The translations under genes and the position numbers were made by a program. A stretch of DNA of 64,000 bases from Paenibacillus chondroitinus NBRC 15376 (GTDB taxonomy: Bacteria; Bacillota; Bacilli; Paenibacillales; NBRC-103111), in NCBI RefSeq assembly GCF_004000765.1, contig NZ_BILW01000018.1:62001-126000 (forward strand), given 5' to 3'. The notes beneath the pieces were generated by a model that was not told where the DNA came from, did no database searches, and was given only the letters and a program-made list of their open reading frames with translations. Of the stretch, positions 14,638 to 22,818 are shown in pieces. Numbering within the stretch: the first letter of the stretch is position 1; each line of letters opens with the position of its first letter.

Positions 14638-16040
14638 TAGAACGTCTAACCATGATGATTCGGCGCCTTCCGATCAAGTGGAAGCTCATGTTTGGGGCTA
14701 CCGCGTTAATCTTTTTGATATTTGTAACCTATAATTTTGCTCAATACATAGTGCTTAAACAATGGATGCTGAAACAGGAGAAAGACCAAATTCAAGTCAA
14801 TATGATTCAGCTTGAAGACTATTTTAACGAGAAATTGAATAGGACAGAGACTTTGCAAATTTCAGATAGCCGATCTTATTTAGAGAAGATTATTGGAAAA
14901 AATCAAATGATACGTATCCTTGATAAGGAAGGGAATGCATTACTGACTGTTTCAAATCATTTTGATGAGAACTTGGTTTCACGGAAACCAACTAGCTCTC
15001 AAGAGCTAACCGACATTACCCATCAGGAAGAGCACATTTTAATATACAGGAGTCCACTGATTACCAATGCCTTTGTTGGGACTATTGAGCTGGCAAGTAA
15101 TTTGGAAACATTCGATCATTTTAGCGAGACAATTTTGTGGGTAATGGCAGTCGGTGGGGTACTGGCTATTTTTATTAGCGGACTCGGTGGTTTAGCCATT
15201 GCGCGGCAGTTCATGCGTCCGATTCGAACGTTGGCATCAACTATGCAGAACGTCCAGGAGAATGGACTTAAGGAACGAGTTGTGCAGATCGAAAATGGGG
15301 ACGAATTATCCAGTTTAGCGAAACTTTTTAATGAATTGATGGATCAACTGGAAGTATCCTTTCGTCAACAGAAACAGTTTGTTGAAGATGCTTCCCATGA
15401 GCTTCGAACGCCGATAACCATTTTGGAGGGGCATTTATCGCTCTTAGATCGCTGGGGCAAATCCGATCCTGTTGTGCTCGATGAATCACTGTCAGCATCT
15501 CTGCAAGAGGTAAGGCGTTTGCGAGGTATTGTTCAAGAATTACTGACATTAACGAGAGCAGAGTCTCAATTCTCATATGAAAATAGAGAGCCAACCCAAC
15601 TTGAACCTACTATTCATGAGACGATAAAAAGATTGGAGTTAGTTCATCCGGATTTTGTATTTGAGATGAATTTGGTGAAAATTAGAGATGTTTTCATATC
15701 GATAAACCCACTGCATATGGAGCAGATTCTCTTAATTATTTTGGATAATGCCGTCAAATACACGAAAGAAGATAAAAGAATTTTAATTGAAGGAACAACA
15801 TTTAAAAATGAAGTTGAAATAACCATCGCAGATCATGGAGTTGGCATTCCCAAGGAGGATCTGGCGCATGTCTTCGACCGTTTCTACCGTGTGGATAAGG
15901 CAAGGAGCCGTGAATTAGCAGGAACTGGACTTGGGTTAAGCATTGCTAAGCGTCTCGTCAATACTTATCAGGGAGAAATAACGGTCAGCAGTCAGGAGAA
16001 AGTTGGAACAAAAATAAGTGTGAAGTTTCCAAAGTTATAA
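14634..16040 (+). CDS. HisKA-type sensor histidine kinase (ArlS/BaeS-like)
   Basis: Two membrane spans (about residues 16-36 and 165-190) bracket a 130-residue extracytoplasmic sensor region. A HAMP linker, a HisKA domain with His255 in EDASHELRTPIT, and an ATPase domain (ILDNAVKY, DHGVGIP, GTGLGLSIAK) follow. 468 residues. It partners the regulator encoded just upstream with overlapping stop and start. The signal is unknown; the surrounding genes point to cell-wall or lipid-carrier stress. Confidence 0.9.
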   Translation: MIERLTMMIRRLPIKWKLMFGATALIFLIFVTYNFAQYIVLKQWMLKQEKDQIQVNMIQLEDYFNEKLNRTETLQISDSRSYLEKIIGKNQMIRILDKEGNALLTVSNHFDENLVSRKPTSSQELTDITHQEEHILIYRSPLITNAFVGTIELASNLETFDHFSETILWVMAVGGVLAIFISGLGGLAIARQFMRPIRTLASTMQNVQENGLKERVVQIENGDELSSLAKLFNELMDQLEVSFRQQKQFVEDASHELRTPITILEGHLSLLDRWGKSDPVVLDESLSASLQEVRRLRGIVQELLTLTRAESQFSYENREPTQLEPTIHETIKRLELVHPDFVFEMNLVKIRDVFISINPLHMEQILLIILDNAVKYTKEDKRILIEGTTFKNEVEITIADHGVGIPKEDLAHVFDRFYRVDKARSRELAGTGLGLSIAKRLVNTYQGEITVSSQEKVGTKISVKFPKL

Positions 16041-16058
16041 ATTTATATTGTTATGTTT

Positions 16059-16080
16059 TCTCATTTTCCTCTCATTTTCC
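16059..16080 (+). promoter_or_regulatory. Tandem 11-base operator, TCTCATTTTCC x2
   Basis: Two exact copies of TCTCATTTTCC head to tail, followed by TCATG. A good -10 (TATAAT, 16121-16126) lies 40 bases downstream, but no clear -35 is present, as expected of an activator-dependent promoter. The core matches the tandem at 13826. Confidence 0.6.
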
Positions 16081-16142
16081 TCATGTAAAGTTATTGTCAT
16101 GTCGTCTTTGCGGCATCTACTATAATTAAAGGATTGATGAAA

Positions 16143-16760
16143 ATGAGTTTCGCTCAGTTGGATTATCAGTTGTTTCAAATGGTTAATGGGTTAGGACGCA
16201 CGATGGATGTTCTAAATCCTGTTATGCGTATGTTTGCTTCTTATGCTGAGTACGTATTTTACATTGGCATAGTGATTTATTGGTTTACTAGGCATCGAAT
16301 CCAACGCCAAATGGTTGCGCAATCGCTTGTTTCTGCCTGTGTAGCATTTGCATGCAGCGGAATTATCGGACATTTCTTCTATCGAGACCGTCCTTTCGTA
16401 ACGCATACGGTACTTCAATTGATTGAACATCCTGCGAATGCTTCATTTCCAAGTGACCATGCAACCGGCGCTTTTGTCATTGCTGCTTCCATTTGGATTT
16501 TTCGTAGAAAGGAAGGAATGGTGTGGCTTGTCTTAGCGGCTTGTATTGCATTATCGCGAGTATGGACAGGGGTTCATTACCCATCAGACGTTTTGGCAGG
16601 AGCAGTGCTCGGCATAGCTGCCGCGGCTGTTGTACATCAATTATTAAACAGGGTTCCAAAAGCGCAAAATATTCTATTCCGAGTTATTCATTGGTATGAA
16701 GTTGTGGAGAACAAAGTTTGGAAGAAGAAGATCGTTAGCGAATATTCAGCAAAACTATAA
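16143..16760 (+). CDS. PAP2-family phosphatase, probable undecaprenyl-diphosphate phosphatase (BcrC-like)
   Basis: Membrane phosphatase with the three PAP2 motifs: FYRDRPF, FPSDHATGAF (His after PSD, the usual PSGH motif) and SRVWTGVHYPSDVLAG with the catalytic His and Asp. Several spans surround them. Family members of this size in Bacilli dephosphorylate undecaprenyl diphosphate, recycling the cell-wall lipid carrier and giving bacitracin tolerance. Upstream starts exist at 16134 (TTG) and 16137 (ATG), but AAAGGA at 16128 best fits ATG 16143. It directly follows a two-component pair and carries the same operator-like repeats. Confidence 0.85.
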   Translation: MSFAQLDYQLFQMVNGLGRTMDVLNPVMRMFASYAEYVFYIGIVIYWFTRHRIQRQMVAQSLVSACVAFACSGIIGHFFYRDRPFVTHTVLQLIEHPANASFPSDHATGAFVIAASIWIFRRKEGMVWLVLAACIALSRVWTGVHYPSDVLAGAVLGIAAAAVVHQLLNRVPKAQNILFRVIHWYEVVENKVWKKKIVSEYSAKL

Positions 16761-16771
16761 GTCTCTATAAA

Positions 16772-16801
16772 TCCGTTCAAGTGATGAACGGGTTTTTATT
16801 T
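16772..16801 (+). terminator. Terminator after the PAP2 gene
   Basis: CCGTTCA pairs with TGAACGG around AGTGA, followed by TTTTTATTTTTT. Confidence 0.8.
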
Positions 16802-16840
16802 TTTGAATAAATGGATAGTTAAGAAAGTTTTAAGAAATGG

Positions 16841-16872
16841 TTCATAAGCGTTTCATTTTTGTTGCCTATGAT
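16841..16872 (+). promoter_or_regulatory. Possible regulator repeats and -10 box before the secreted-protein gene
   Basis: TTCAT occurs at 16841 and again 11 bases later at 16852, followed by a TATGAT -10 box at 16867. The arrangement resembles that before the DedA gene (25726-25753). Weaker than the tandems at 13826 and 16059. Confidence 0.35.
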
Positions 16873-16949
16873 TTAGTTGTAAGCCCAATACCAAAAAGGA
16901 GAGACTTTGAGCTTCACTCAAAGATCCCTCCCTATATTAGGAGGAAATC

Positions 16950-17864
16950 ATGAAAAAAAAGTGGATCATGTTAGGCAGTGCTGTTGGGATTAGTAGCATC
17001 GTTATGGTGACAACTGGGTTTAGCGCAATGGCGAGTACATCAGGGTATGAAGCCTATAAATCAGCGCTTAAAAATACCAAAACGGTTCAAAATGTTGCTG
17101 TACAAGCAGAAGCGGCGTTACAGGATAATGGAGCAGTGCTTGCTAGTGCGAGTGGAAATTTTAAAGTCAGTCTAGATTCGAAAACTGCAAGCGGAAACGC
17201 AGATGTAGCAGTCGGCGGCACACAGCAAGCACTTAGCTTCTATAAGGAAGCCAACCAAACAGTACTTAAATCAGCTGCCAGTGATGTGTATTTCGTGAAA
17301 CAAGAGAACGTGAAGAAACATAAAACCGAGAATAAGCTGAATTCAACGGAAATACCTCAGCAAGTTGAAACGGTCATTGATGCGCTAGTCGGGAATCTGA
17401 AAGACTATGTAGCTGTTGATACGAAGGACGATGGTTCCAAAGAGATTTCGATACAACTGGATAATGCGCAAATTCCAACTGTAGTAAACGCATTAGCGCC
17501 AATTGCTATTAAAGAAGCTACTAAGACCGAACACGACGGCGAAAAAAATGATGATGCTGTTCAGGCGAATGCCCTACCATTTCAAGAGGATTTTCTGAAA
17601 AATGCAGCTCCTCAACTGACCCAGGACATCAAAATTGAACATGTATCGATTAAAGCAACAGTGAATTCAAATAATTATCTTTCTCATCAAGAAGCGGATC
17701 TAACCGTATCAGGCAAAGATGATGCCGGCACCGTACATCAAGTGACGCTGCACCTTCAAGCGAATCTTTCAGATTATAATCAAACAACACCCGAAACCGT
17801 TGATCTTACTGGAAAAACGGTGCAAACGTTGAAGCACGATCACCAAGGAAAGCAAAATCAATAA
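16950..17864 (+). CDS. Secreted protein of unknown function
   Basis: The 304-residue protein has a signal peptide (KKKWIMLGSAVGISSIVMVTTGFSAMAS) and probable cleavage after AMA. The mature part is polar, rich in Ala, Lys, Asp and Gln, with no Cys. It begins GYEAYKSALKNTKTVQNV and continues as alternating strands, somewhat like lipid- or ligand-carrying sensor proteins, but I do not recognise a named family. AGGAGG precedes the ATG. The following ABC transporter and two-component genes in the same direction suggest it is an accessory or sensed component of that module; a hairpin without a T run lies between. Confidence 0.75.
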   Translation: MKKKWIMLGSAVGISSIVMVTTGFSAMASTSGYEAYKSALKNTKTVQNVAVQAEAALQDNGAVLASASGNFKVSLDSKTASGNADVAVGGTQQALSFYKEANQTVLKSAASDVYFVKQENVKKHKTENKLNSTEIPQQVETVIDALVGNLKDYVAVDTKDDGSKEISIQLDNAQIPTVVNALAPIAIKEATKTEHDGEKNDDAVQANALPFQEDFLKNAAPQLTQDIKIEHVSIKATVNSNNYLSHQEADLTVSGKDDAGTVHQVTLHLQANLSDYNQTTPETVDLTGKTVQTLKHDHQGKQNQ

Positions 17865-17889
17865 TGGTTTACGCAAGTTAGATGCTCAT

Positions 17890-17921
17890 GCAGACAGGCT
17901 TCCCTGTTGAAGCTTGTCTGC
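17890..17921 (+). other. Hairpin between secreted-protein and ABC genes
   Basis: GCAGACA-GCTTC pairs with GAAGC-TGTCTGC around a six-base loop, ending 12 bases before the ribosome binding site of the ABC ATPase gene. No T run follows, so mRNA processing or translational control is more likely than termination. Confidence 0.45.
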
Positions 17922-17943
17922 TGTTCATGAATGGGGGAAGCAA

Positions 17944-18681
17944 ATGAATATCATTTTAGAAACAACTAATCTATGTAAAGAATATGGCAATAAACGCGGA
18001 ATTCGCGATATGACGCTTCGGCTATATGCTGGTGATGTGTATGGTTTGCTCGGGCCAAACGGTGCAGGGAAAACGACATTTTTAAAATTGATAACGGGTT
18101 TAATTCGACCGGATCAAGGAACAATTACTTTGTTTAATCATAAAATTCCCGAACATTTTGAAGCGGGGATGCAGCATGTAGGCACGATGGTTGAATCGGC
18201 GGATTTTCATGATTTTCTTACAGCAAATCAGTATTTAGAATTAGTAGCTCGGTTCTACCCAGCTGTCGTATCGAAACAAATCGAAGAAGTATTAGAGCGT
18301 GTAGGCTTACTTAAAGTACGCAAAGAAAAAATTAAAGGCTATTCAACAGGGATGAAACAAAAATTAGCGCTTGCCGCGGCTATATTGCCTGAACCGAAAC
18401 TCGTCATATTAGATGAGCCTACGAATGGATTGGATATTGAAGGAACCGTGATGTTTCGGAAATTAATCAAGCAGTTGTCCACGGAAATGGGAACCTCATT
18501 TCTAATTTCGAGCCATATGATTCACGAGTTAGAACAGTTATGTAATCGAGTTGGGATCGTTATAGGGGGGCAGTTGAGAAGAGAAGGATATGTCTCTGAC
18601 TTATTGCAAAAAAATCAATCCCTGGAGCAATTCTATATCGATGAGCTTCAGCTTCCAAAGGAGGACAACGCGAGTGCATAG
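17944..18681 (+). CDS. ABC transporter ATP-binding protein, BcrA/BceA-like exporter
   Basis: Cytoplasmic ATPase with Walker A GPNGAGKTT, signature YSTGMKQKLALA (Q-loop side intact), Walker B LVILDEPTNGLD and an H-loop region ISSHMIHELE. The TGMKQ form of the signature is typical of two-component drug exporters such as BcrA and lantibiotic immunity ATPases. The start is ATG 17944 after GGGGGAAG. Its permease starts inside its last codons. The neighbouring two-component system suggests control by an antimicrobial or envelope signal. Confidence 0.85.
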   Translation: MNIILETTNLCKEYGNKRGIRDMTLRLYAGDVYGLLGPNGAGKTTFLKLITGLIRPDQGTITLFNHKIPEHFEAGMQHVGTMVESADFHDFLTANQYLELVARFYPAVVSKQIEEVLERVGLLKVRKEKIKGYSTGMKQKLALAAAILPEPKLVILDEPTNGLDIEGTVMFRKLIKQLSTEMGTSFLISSHMIHELEQLCNRVGIVIGGQLRREGYVSDLLQKNQSLEQFYIDELQLPKEDNASA

Positions 18682-19420
18682 ATGGCGTGCTGCTTACCTT
18701 AATGAACTTTACTTAATGTTTTATCGAAAAAAAGTCGTGATGTTTGCTATTTTTTCAGCTTTATTGCCGATCGTACTCGCTGTTTCACTTCAAGCATTAC
18801 AGCCTTTCCTTGGACTTTTTGCAGTTAGCCAGTCTTTTCCGATTGAGATGCTATCGATTTATACGAGCATTTGGATCCCGCTCTTGATTTTAACCATCAC
18901 GGCTGATTTATTTCCTGGCGAAGTAGGATCCAGAACGATGAAACTTGCTTTACTACGACCCAATTCACGGTTTCAAGTCTATGGTACAAAAGCGGCTGCT
19001 CTTGTCACCTGTATGGCTGGAATCCTGATTCTACTCGGCATCGTAACCTCTATTTGTAGCTATTTTGCTGGAACAACATCTAGCTTCACGGAAATATTGG
19101 GAATGTTGAAAGCCTATGTTGCTGCTTTTGTTTCTATGGTAGCCTTATCGTCCTTGTTTGTATTTGTTTCACAGTTTTTCAAATCAGCCAGTGGATATAT
19201 GGTTTTTGCACTCATTCTTTTTGCAGCAGCTAAAATAGCGCCATTCTTGTTGCACAATTTCGCTGCCTTTTCACCAACATCGTATACAGATTGGCATATG
19301 TTATGGTTAAGTCCGTCCGTTTCCAATGGTAAATTAGTAACGACTTCACTTTTCCTGATTTCAAGTTGTATGTTGTTTATGGCACTAGGTTACTATAAAT
19401 TCGATCGAAAAGAAGTATAA
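18674..19420 (+). CDS. ABC-2 type permease of the exporter
   Basis: The 248-residue protein has about six membrane spans (for example VVMFAIFSALLPIVLAVSL and VTCMAGILILLGIVTSICSYF) and the LRPNSRFQVYGTK cytoplasmic segment characteristic of BcrB/ABC-2 permeases, where the ATPase docks. The start is GTG 18674, overlapping the ATPase stop, 8 bases after a perfect AAAGGAGG at 18658. Probably exports or displaces a peptide antibiotic or lipid-linked compound; the substrate is not readable. Confidence 0.8.
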   Translation: MHRWRAAYLNELYLMFYRKKVVMFAIFSALLPIVLAVSLQALQPFLGLFAVSQSFPIEMLSIYTSIWIPLLILTITADLFPGEVGSRTMKLALLRPNSRFQVYGTKAAALVTCMAGILILLGIVTSICSYFAGTTSSFTEILGMLKAYVAAFVSMVALSSLFVFVSQFFKSASGYMVFALILFAAAKIAPFLLHNFAAFSPTSYTDWHMLWLSPSVSNGKLVTTSLFLISSCMLFMALGYYKFDRKEV

Positions 19421-19437
19421 ATAAACGGGGTCTGCAC

Positions 19438-20916
19438 ATGTCAATTCGTCTAAAATTATTACTTTCCTATGCAGCCATGCTGCTAGTTCCACTCGTAATG
19501 ATGATGATTACAGCCATCTTATTAATCGTGGTATTCCGCGGAGACTTCCAGGGTATTCGCGAACAAGTGAGCTCGGGAGTCGGACTATTCGAGAATCAGA
19601 ATCTAGAGCATACGTTCAAGGAAATGAAACGAACCTCGGAGAAAAATCCGGCCATGCTTGCCGACCTGACTTATCTGGCAGACATCGATCAAGAACTGCA
19701 AACCAATAACTCAAGGATGATTGTACGAAAAGATAATACATTTGTGTATATATCTCCAACCTTGGAAAATTCGGATGTACTTCAGCAATTACCGGTATTT
19801 AAGCATCCTGGCCATCCGGAACACGAAGATGCCAAGCATATTGGGAACGAATTACTGGAGATTAGTTCTTTTGATTTTTATTTTTCTGGCCAGCAGTCTG
19901 GAAGTGTCTTTATTATTACGACTGTTAATCCGTTAGTTAATTTTATACAGAAATTTTTCCCGGCTCTTTTTATAATGCTCCTTATTATATTAGTTCTGAC
20001 GCATAGCTCATTAACTTATTTTGTTTCTAAAAGTATTATTTCACCCCTAAGCAAGTTAAAGAATGCAATGAAAAGGATCCAATCCGGTGATCTGGATTTC
20101 CAAGTTCAGATAACAAGCACCGATGAGATTGGGCAGCTCAGTATAGCCTTCGAACAAATGCGCAAACAACTGAAAGAATCTATTCAAACGCAAGTTCAAT
20201 ATGAAGAAAACCGAAAAGAATTGATTTCTAACATTTCGCACGATATTCGGACCCCGCTTACGGCGATTAGAGGTTATATCGATGGACTAGGTGATGGAAT
20301 TGCAGATACCACGGACAAAAGACAAAAATACATCGAAATCATTTCATCCAAAGCGGAAGAAATGGATCATTTAATCGATGAATTATTTCTTTTTTCTAAA
20401 CTGGATTTGAAAAGAGTACCGTTTAACTTTGAAGTCGTCAACTTCTCCGATTTTCTAATGGATTGGTCGGACGAACTTGAATTTGAACTCCATAAAAAAG
20501 GCATCCATTATAAGTCAGAGATCGCAGTTGACCAGCAAACACTGGTTTCCATTGATCGAGACAAAATAAGACGTGTTTTTTCTAACATTGTAGACAATTG
20601 CTTAAAATATATGAACAAAACGGAAAAGTCCATCACTTTGCAAGCAAAAACTGCAGGGACAAGCGTCATTATAGAAATTAGGGATAATGGGGCTGGTGTA
20701 GAAGCTGAAGCGCTCCCATATATTTTTGATCGCTTCTACAGGGCAGATCCGTCTAGGAACAGCAACAATGGGGGAAGCGGGTTAGGGTTAGCGATTTCCA
20801 AACAAATGATCGAGGGGCATGGCGGGTCCATTAGCGCACACAGTATGAAAGGCGAATGGACTTCTATTACCATAAAATTACCGCAAAAGTTGCGTAAAGA
20901 CGGTGGGAATGAATGA
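19438..20916 (+). CDS. HisKA-type sensor histidine kinase of the ABC exporter operon
   Basis: 492 residues. First span at about residues 7-31, extracytoplasmic sensor to about 165, second span at about 167-190, HAMP, HisKA with His268 in SNISHDIRTPLTAIRGY, and ATPase motifs NIVDNCLKY, DNGAGV and GSGLGLAISK. It begins 17 bases after the permease stop and overlaps the regulator by four bases, so exporter, kinase, regulator and glycosyltransferase form one transcription unit. The large extracellular loop means it senses directly, unlike the loop-less BceS kinases that sense through a BceAB partner. Confidence 0.88.
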   Translation: MSIRLKLLLSYAAMLLVPLVMMMITAILLIVVFRGDFQGIREQVSSGVGLFENQNLEHTFKEMKRTSEKNPAMLADLTYLADIDQELQTNNSRMIVRKDNTFVYISPTLENSDVLQQLPVFKHPGHPEHEDAKHIGNELLEISSFDFYFSGQQSGSVFIITTVNPLVNFIQKFFPALFIMLLIILVLTHSSLTYFVSKSIISPLSKLKNAMKRIQSGDLDFQVQITSTDEIGQLSIAFEQMRKQLKESIQTQVQYEENRKELISNISHDIRTPLTAIRGYIDGLGDGIADTTDKRQKYIEIISSKAEEMDHLIDELFLFSKLDLKRVPFNFEVVNFSDFLMDWSDELEFELHKKGIHYKSEIAVDQQTLVSIDRDKIRRVFSNIVDNCLKYMNKTEKSITLQAKTAGTSVIIEIRDNGAGVEAEALPYIFDRFYRADPSRNSNNGGSGLGLAISKQMIEGHGGSISAHSMKGEWTSITIKLPQKLRKDGGNE

Positions 20917-21599
20917 AACGGGTACTTATTGTTGAAGATGAACAGCTCATTGCAGAACTTGAACGTGATTATTTGGAGGTAAATGGATATAAGGTCGATA
21001 TCGCAACTGACGGCGAACAAGGCCTTAAGTTGGGTCTTAGTGGAGAGTTCGACTTAATCATCCTTGATGTCATGCTGCCTATATTAAACGGATTTGAGGT
21101 ATGCAAGCAAATTCGCGAGGAATATCAGATTCCAATCTTGATGGTAACCGCCAAAAAAGAGGATATTGATGTTATTCGCGGACTAGGTCTAGGGGCTGAT
21201 GATTATATTACGAAGCCTTTCAAACCCGGTGAATTAGTAGCAAGGGTTAAAGCACATTTAGCACGATACGAACGATTAATTGGTACCAAAGAAAATAAAG
21301 ATGAGATTCGCATTCAGGGACTTTTAATTGATAATAGTTCCCGTCGGGTATTTGTTCATGATCAGGAGATTAATATAACAACCAAAGAATTTGATTTGCT
21401 CTATTTTCTAGCTACGAATCCAAATCGAGTATTTAGTAAAGATCACCTATTTGAACGGATTTGGGGATTTGATGCTATGGGAGATGCCCAGACGGTTACG
21501 GTCCATATCCGTAAATTAAGAGAAAAAATTGAAGTTGATCCATCCAATTCGCAATACATTGAAACGGTATGGGGAGCAGGTTATCGGTTCCGGTTATAA
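20913..21599 (+). CDS. OmpR-family response regulator of the ABC exporter operon
   Basis: 228 residues. Receiver domain with acidic pair VEDE and phospho-acceptor Asp52 in ILDVMLP, Lys in TKPF, then a winged-helix domain (INITTKEFDLLYFLATNP, TVTVHIRKLREKIE). Overlaps the kinase stop by ATGA. It most likely autoregulates the 17944-22748 operon. It is less similar to the other two regulators in this island than they are to each other. Confidence 0.9.
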   Translation: MKRVLIVEDEQLIAELERDYLEVNGYKVDIATDGEQGLKLGLSGEFDLIILDVMLPILNGFEVCKQIREEYQIPILMVTAKKEDIDVIRGLGLGADDYITKPFKPGELVARVKAHLARYERLIGTKENKDEIRIQGLLIDNSSRRVFVHDQEINITTKEFDLLYFLATNPNRVFSKDHLFERIWGFDAMGDAQTVTVHIRKLREKIEVDPSNSQYIETVWGAGYRFRL

Positions 21600-21626
21600 A
21601 AGTATGTGATGAAAGGTGGTAGGCAT

Positions 21627-22748
21627 ATGATACCATTTAATCCTCGTGTTTTAATCCTTACGGCTAATTATGGGAATGGACATCTCCAGGCTTCTAAAGC
21701 ATTGTTACAGCAATTCAATCAGCAAGGTGTGGAGAATGTGAAGATTGTGAATCTAATGAAGGAAGGCCATCCATGGATCCATTCGATTACATCTACGTTG
21801 ATTAGCAAAAGCATGAAAGTTTCGCGGCTAGGAATTGACTATTATGGTTGGAGCTATTATTTGACACGGGAAACCAAAGAAACGGCCTTATTTCAGAAGT
21901 CGATGACCTATTTAGGGCAAAAGAAGCTGAGAGAGATTATTCACGAAGAACGTCCGGATGTAGTCGTCAATACGTTCCCCTTCGGTGCATCTCCAATCGT
22001 TTGTAGTTCAATGGGGATTAAGAATTATACCGTGCTTACAGATTACGCTTTGCATGCTAGTTGGCTTCACCCGAAAGTCGATCGATATTATGTGGCAACG
22101 GAAGACTTAAAAAAGCAAATCATTGAAAGAGGAATTAACAAGGACCGAATAGAGGTTAGCGGAATTCCGCTCAGACAAGAGTTCGCCAATACGAGGATTC
22201 GTGCAAGAAATCAGCCGAAGAAAATCATTCTTATTATGGCCACGGATAGCGGTGTAACAAGTTATATCGAGGAAATGATGCGCACGCTTTTTCTTATAAA
22301 TCATTGTCAATTGGTCGTTGTTTGTGGTCATAACGAGAAGTTAAAACATAGATTGGAAGTAGAGTTTGCAGCTTATAGCGGGATAACCATTCATGGGTTT
22401 GTTGATAATCTTCATGATTGGATGGCGCAAGCGAGTTGTATGGTAACGAAAGCAGGCGGATTAACATTGACAGAGGCCATAGCCTTAAGAGTGCCGGTTT
22501 TCATTTATAAGCCTAATGGTGGGCAAGAGAAAGAAAATGCTCTATATTTATCACGCCGCGGCGTAGCTTCAATCTCAAATAAAATCGAAGAGCTTTCGAA
22601 AAGCATTCAATATTTCATTCATCATCCTCAGAAATATGAAGAAATTCGGGATCATATGGAGGAATTGCACCGAAGTCATGCAGCAGCTCATATCGTAAAA
22701 GATATCATGCATCATTGGAATGGCCAATTCATGTTAGCGTCAATTTAG
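21627..22748 (+). CDS. UgtP/MGDG-synthase-like glycosyltransferase (GT28 family)
   Basis: Cytoplasmic-face glycosyltransferase. The N-terminus LILTANYGNGHLQASKAL is the membrane-association and acceptor segment of MGDG synthase/UgtP proteins, followed by PDVVVNTFPFGASP. The C-terminal half carries the nucleotide-sugar site (CMVTKAGGLTLTEAIALRVPVFIY). Relatives add glucose or galactose to diacylglycerol, making glycolipids and the lipoteichoic-acid anchor. The start is ATG 21627 after AAAGGTGG. Being the last gene of the exporter/two-component operon, it suggests that lipid remodelling is part of the response. Confidence 0.82.
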   Translation: MIPFNPRVLILTANYGNGHLQASKALLQQFNQQGVENVKIVNLMKEGHPWIHSITSTLISKSMKVSRLGIDYYGWSYYLTRETKETALFQKSMTYLGQKKLREIIHEERPDVVVNTFPFGASPIVCSSMGIKNYTVLTDYALHASWLHPKVDRYYVATEDLKKQIIERGINKDRIEVSGIPLRQEFANTRIRARNQPKKIILIMATDSGVTSYIEEMMRTLFLINHCQLVVVCGHNEKLKHRLEVEFAAYSGITIHGFVDNLHDWMAQASCMVTKAGGLTLTEAIALRVPVFIYKPNGGQEKENALYLSRRGVASISNKIEELSKSIQYFIHHPQKYEEIRDHMEELHRSHAAAHIVKDIMHHWNGQFMLASI

Positions 22749-22779
22749 GGGAGGCATGATCCAGATGAACATCCAAGCC

Positions 22780-22818
22780 AAAACCTCCAAGTCCTAAAAC
22801 GGGTTGGAGGTTTTCAAT
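22780..22818. terminator. Bidirectional terminator
   Basis: AAAACCTCCAA pairs with TTGGAGGTTTT, with T/A runs on both sides. It lies between convergent genes and overlaps the end of the minus-strand kinase. Confidence 0.8.
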
